Assembly: GCF_900100765.1 (NCBI RefSeq)
Contig: NZ_FNFO01000011.1
Coordinates: 62,001 to 126,000, forward strand
Direction: 5' to 3'
Origin: Catalinimonas alkaloidigena
GTDB taxonomy: Bacteria > Bacteroidota > Bacteroidia > Cytophagales > Flexibacteraceae
Length of the DNA: 64,000 nucleotides
The notes below the pieces were generated by a model. It had not been told where the DNA came from and did no database searches. It saw only the letters and a list, made by a program, of their open reading frames with translations. The first letter of the stretch is position 1. Each line of letters opens with the position of its first letter. The position numbers and the translations under genes are program-made. Below are positions 61,838 to 64,000 of this stretch, one piece after another.

Positions 61838-62365
61838 TTAGTCTTCAATCCAGTCCACAATGATGCGTTCGTCGTCTTCCGAATCCAGCTTGTAGCGGTC
61901 CGGAATGGTGCCGCCATCGGGTGGCAACAGACCCGGAAACGCATGGCGCACCCGCGAGACGATGCGCGGCTGCTCCACTTCCGAAAGGTCGATGGCGACC
62001 AGGTCGACGGCGTTGTCCACGTAGAGGGTGTGGCCCTTCATTGCCAGGTCCACGCTGCCGTACACCCGCAGAAACGCCAGCTTCTGGGGCTGTGCTGGGT
62101 TGCGGTTGTCGATGAGATGGACCCCCTCGTACTGCTCTGTGATGAACAGAAACCCTTCTTTGTAGTAAATCTTGGCGAGGTTTTTCAGGTCGCGGGGTTC
62201 TTCCAGCCGAATGGATGACTCCAGTTGGCTGCGGCGCAAATACACCGGTTTGTAATTCGTTTCGAACGATCCGTCGGGGGGCGGCTCCACCGAGATCCAG
62301 GAGTCGCAGGCGGACAGCGACCACAACAGGGCGCCGGCGGCCAGAAAAGAGGAGAGAGGTTTCAT
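61838..62365 (-). CDS. LVIVD-related lipoprotein
   Basis: A 175-residue lipoprotein (lipobox LSAC, Cys20). It contains one or two repeats like those of its neighbour (VHLIDNRNPAQPQKLAFL, LVAIDLSEVEQPRIVSRV). It is the first gene of the three-gene operon. Its small size suggests a partial propeller that may assemble with the 245-residue partner, which is inference. Confidence 0.72.
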   Translation of the reverse strand: MKPLSSFLAAGALLWSLSACDSWISVEPPPDGSFETNYKPVYLRRSQLESSIRLEEPRDLKNLAKIYYKEGFLFITEQYEGVHLIDNRNPAQPQKLAFLRVYGSVDLAMKGHTLYVDNAVDLVAIDLSEVEQPRIVSRVRHAFPGLLPPDGGTIPDRYKLDSEDDERIIVDWIED

Positions 62366-62400
62366 GCGATGTAGTGACTTATGATCACGACGTAAAAAAG

Positions 62401-62464
62401 AAGCCCGACGTGGGGCGTACCTGAAAAAAATGTAGACGCTTAAATTCTTGAACCCGACGGGCTT
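62401..62464 (-). repeat. Long-loop inverted repeat in the lipoprotein operon leader
   Basis: AAGCCCGACG at 62401-62410 and CGACGGGCTT at 62455-62464 are inverted with one mismatch across a 44-base loop. On the minus strand the right-hand arm ends GGGCTTCTTTTTT, which resembles a terminator, and the operon start at 62365 follows. It may be an attenuator-like leader. Confidence 0.4.
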
Positions 62465-62605
62465 AAGGGAAAAGCCTTGCTAGGCTCCAGCGCACAGCGG
62501 TGACGAAACCGGGCTATGCGACTTATCTTCAAAAGGAAACGCCGGAAACGTGGGCGTGCGTTGCAACGCTTCCGGCACCACCCATCCCCCAACCGGAAGC
62601 CAGGC

Positions 62606-64000
62606 ATGCAACGCTACCGGGAGCTGCGCGATGCCGAAGGCAACATGGAGTGGGTCGATCCGCAGCCGCTGGAGAATTACCTCGTAACGGTCGATCTGGC
62701 CCTTCTCGATTTCCTGCCCGAAGGGTTTGCCGAAGAGGTGCAGAACGGTTTGCCTTTTCGGGGGCACACGGTCGCGACCTCCGACCTGATCGACAGTTTG
62801 TACTACAGCCTGTCGGTGCACGAATCGGTGAAGGCCGACCCGCGGGTCGATACCCGTGTAAACGAACCCTACGATGGCGATCCGATGTCAATGGATACGC
62901 TCGTTTTAGCGGCTACTTACAACCCGTACTGTGGCATCGATCCGGCGCGGATCAAAGCCATCCGTTCGTCCGAATTTCAACGCACCTTCCTCGCTACCCG
63001 CGAGTTTGAGGCGCGGCTGCAGTGGTTGTTTCAGGCGTGTTCGTCCCAAGCCTTCGATTACTATGTCCACCACCTGGACGAGCCTCTGTGGAAAGCGGAC
63101 CGGGAAGCCAGCCAGTTGGTGTCAGGTAGGTTAAAAGAGCGGTTTGAAGCCTTTGCCGAACAGCGCCTTACCAATGTGAAAGACGGTGCGCAGTACGCGC
63201 AGGCCCTGCAAGGGTTTTACGAAAAGCGATTGAAAGCTGTAAAAGCTGAATTGGAAGCCGCCTGGGAGAAGGTGCAGACCCAGCGGGCGGCACAACACAA
63301 GGCCGATCAGCAGATCGTCGATCAGTACAAAGCGTTGCTGTTCAAACGGGAGACGTACCGAATGGAAACCTACGGCTTTACAATGACGGAAGCGGGCTGG
63401 GTGAACATAGACCGAGGAACGCTGGAGAAAGACTGGACTTCCGGTACACTGGAAGTTCGGGTGGCAAATGCCGCGGATTTCGAGCGGGTGTATGCCTACG
63501 TCGTCTATCCCTCCATCCGCAGCCTCTTCCGGTTGAATCCGGAAAGTAAAGAGCGTTTCTACGTAGGAGACGCCACAACGCACGAAATGCTGATGCCGCG
63601 TCGGGCCCCGGCGCTGGTCGTGACAATCGGGTACCGGAACGGCGACTCGACGCACACCCTCACGCGCTTCCGAACGCTGGAGGAAACGGAGCTTTCCGTG
63701 GTGCTGGACCCTACCCATCCCCGTTCTCTGGCGGACGACCTGGCTCCCTACGCAAACTACCTTCCCGAAAATTCGATTCAGGAAGACCTGCGTTGGATGA
63801 AAAAACTGGACGAGATCGAGCAACGGCAACAGGTCCGATGTGCGGAACGGCGGTGGCTGCACGAACTTCACACCATTGCCTACCCCTGTCGCGTGTCAAT
63901 TCTTATCGAACAAGAAGCCTTTCGGGGAGATACAGTCGCCAACCAGGAGATTTGCGACCAAGACTTTGGTGAGGCGTTGTTTACTTCTGAGTGCCGTGGG
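62606..64000 (+). CDS. Large unrecognised protein, cut by the right edge
   Basis: An open frame of 465 codons runs off the window end. An in-frame ATG at 62516 adds 30 arginine/lysine-rich residues; the first in-frame stop upstream is at 62501. The protein is soluble and acidic/aromatic (ENYLVTVDLALLDFL, DLIDSLYYSLSVHESV), with a likely coiled coil at about 185-260 (YEKRLKAVKAELEAAWEK). A beta-rich segment follows (MTEAGWVNIDRGTLEK, LEVRVANAADFERVYAYVV). I recognise no family. No signal peptide is seen. It is a real gene judging by codon use. Confidence 0.7.
   Translation, partial: MQRYRELRDAEGNMEWVDPQPLENYLVTVDLALLDFLPEGFAEEVQNGLPFRGHTVATSDLIDSLYYSLSVHESVKADPRVDTRVNEPYDGDPMSMDTLVLAATYNPYCGIDPARIKAIRSSEFQRTFLATREFEARLQWLFQACSSQAFDYYVHHLDEPLWKADREASQLVSGRLKERFEAFAEQRLTNVKDGAQYAQALQGFYEKRLKAVKAELEAAWEKVQTQRAAQHKADQQIVDQYKALLFKRETYRMETYGFTMTEAGWVNIDRGTLEKDWTSGTLEVRVANAADFERVYAYVVYPSIRSLFRLNPESKERFYVGDATTHEMLMPRRAPALVVTIGYRNGDSTHTLTRFRTLEETELSVVLDPTHPRSLADDLAPYANYLPENSIQEDLRWMKKLDEIEQRQQVRCAERRWLHELHTIAYPCRVSILIEQEAFRGDTVANQEICDQDFGEALFTSECRG

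Noticed and set aside
62480-63871. Minus-strand frames at 62480-62821 and 63131-63871 and a plus frame at 62500-63009
   Set aside because: They conflict with the continuous plus-strand frame from 62606 to the window end, which has better codon use and no stop.

Overview
The window looks like chromosomal DNA from a high-GC member of the Bacteroidota, probably a Cytophagales-type bacterium. Three things point there: a surface protein with a C-terminal type IX secretion sorting domain, many lipoproteins and LVIVD-type proteins, and repeated Bacteroidota-type promoter elements (TAnnTTTG) in front of genes. I cannot name the genus. I found no rRNA, tRNA, CRISPR array, insertion sequence or prophage. 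Most of it reads as metabolic and accessory chromosome, with a few visibly AT-richer patches.

Region 1 (1-8.6 kb) is a nitrite-assimilation locus. It holds a NarX/NarL-like two-component system whose sensor has a recognisable nitrate-binding P-box, siroheme nitrite reductase nirBD, and a divergent uroporphyrinogen-III methyltransferase that supplies the siroheme precursor. Three small genes follow (a membrane protein, a DUF4202 protein and a DUF7009-like protein). A palindrome with the 7-2-7 geometry of NarL/NarP sites lies in the nirB/cobA divergent promoter region and again upstream of a secreted-protein gene cut off by the left edge. Regions 2-3 (8.8-14.5 kb) hold an oligopeptidase B-type lipoprotein, a SorAB-like sulfite dehydrogenase pair, an outer-membrane-like protein and a Crp/Fnr-type regulator.

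Region 4 (14.5-24.2 kb) is a minus-strand run of seven genes for acid-sugar catabolism: IlvD/Edd dehydratase, Fe-dependent alcohol dehydrogenase, DapA-family aldolase, PdxA2-like dehydrogenase, four-carbon acid-sugar kinase, Na+/solute symporter and GntP permease. REP-like inverted repeats lie in two of its gaps, and an 18-bp inverted repeat lies at its divergent promoter. Region 5 (24.4-44.1 kb) is a patchwork of single genes. It includes three non-canonical Nramp-fold transporters, a low-GC TIGR02391-like gene, a BLUF photoreceptor, acetyltransferases, a PQQ-type sugar dehydrogenase, two DinB-like proteins, an amidohydrolase, a cyclase-family lipoprotein, GH16, a TMEM175-type channel, a yeast-type cytosine deaminase and a secreted carboxylesterase.

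Region 6 (44.3-54.1 kb) has a NUDIX-winged-helix regulator with its probable operator, an aldo/keto reductase, a UGT-type glycosyltransferase, a PAS histidine kinase, a GH13 trehalose-synthase-like enzyme, a SelW-like protein and acetoacetyl-CoA synthetase. Region 7 (54.6-60.3 kb) is one gene for a 1,910-residue secreted protein. It carries about fifty calcium-binding thrombospondin-3-type loops split by an L-type-lectin-like domain. A near-perfect bidirectional terminator separates it from a three-gene lipoprotein/LVIVD operon. The window ends inside a large unrecognised coding region that runs off the right edge.
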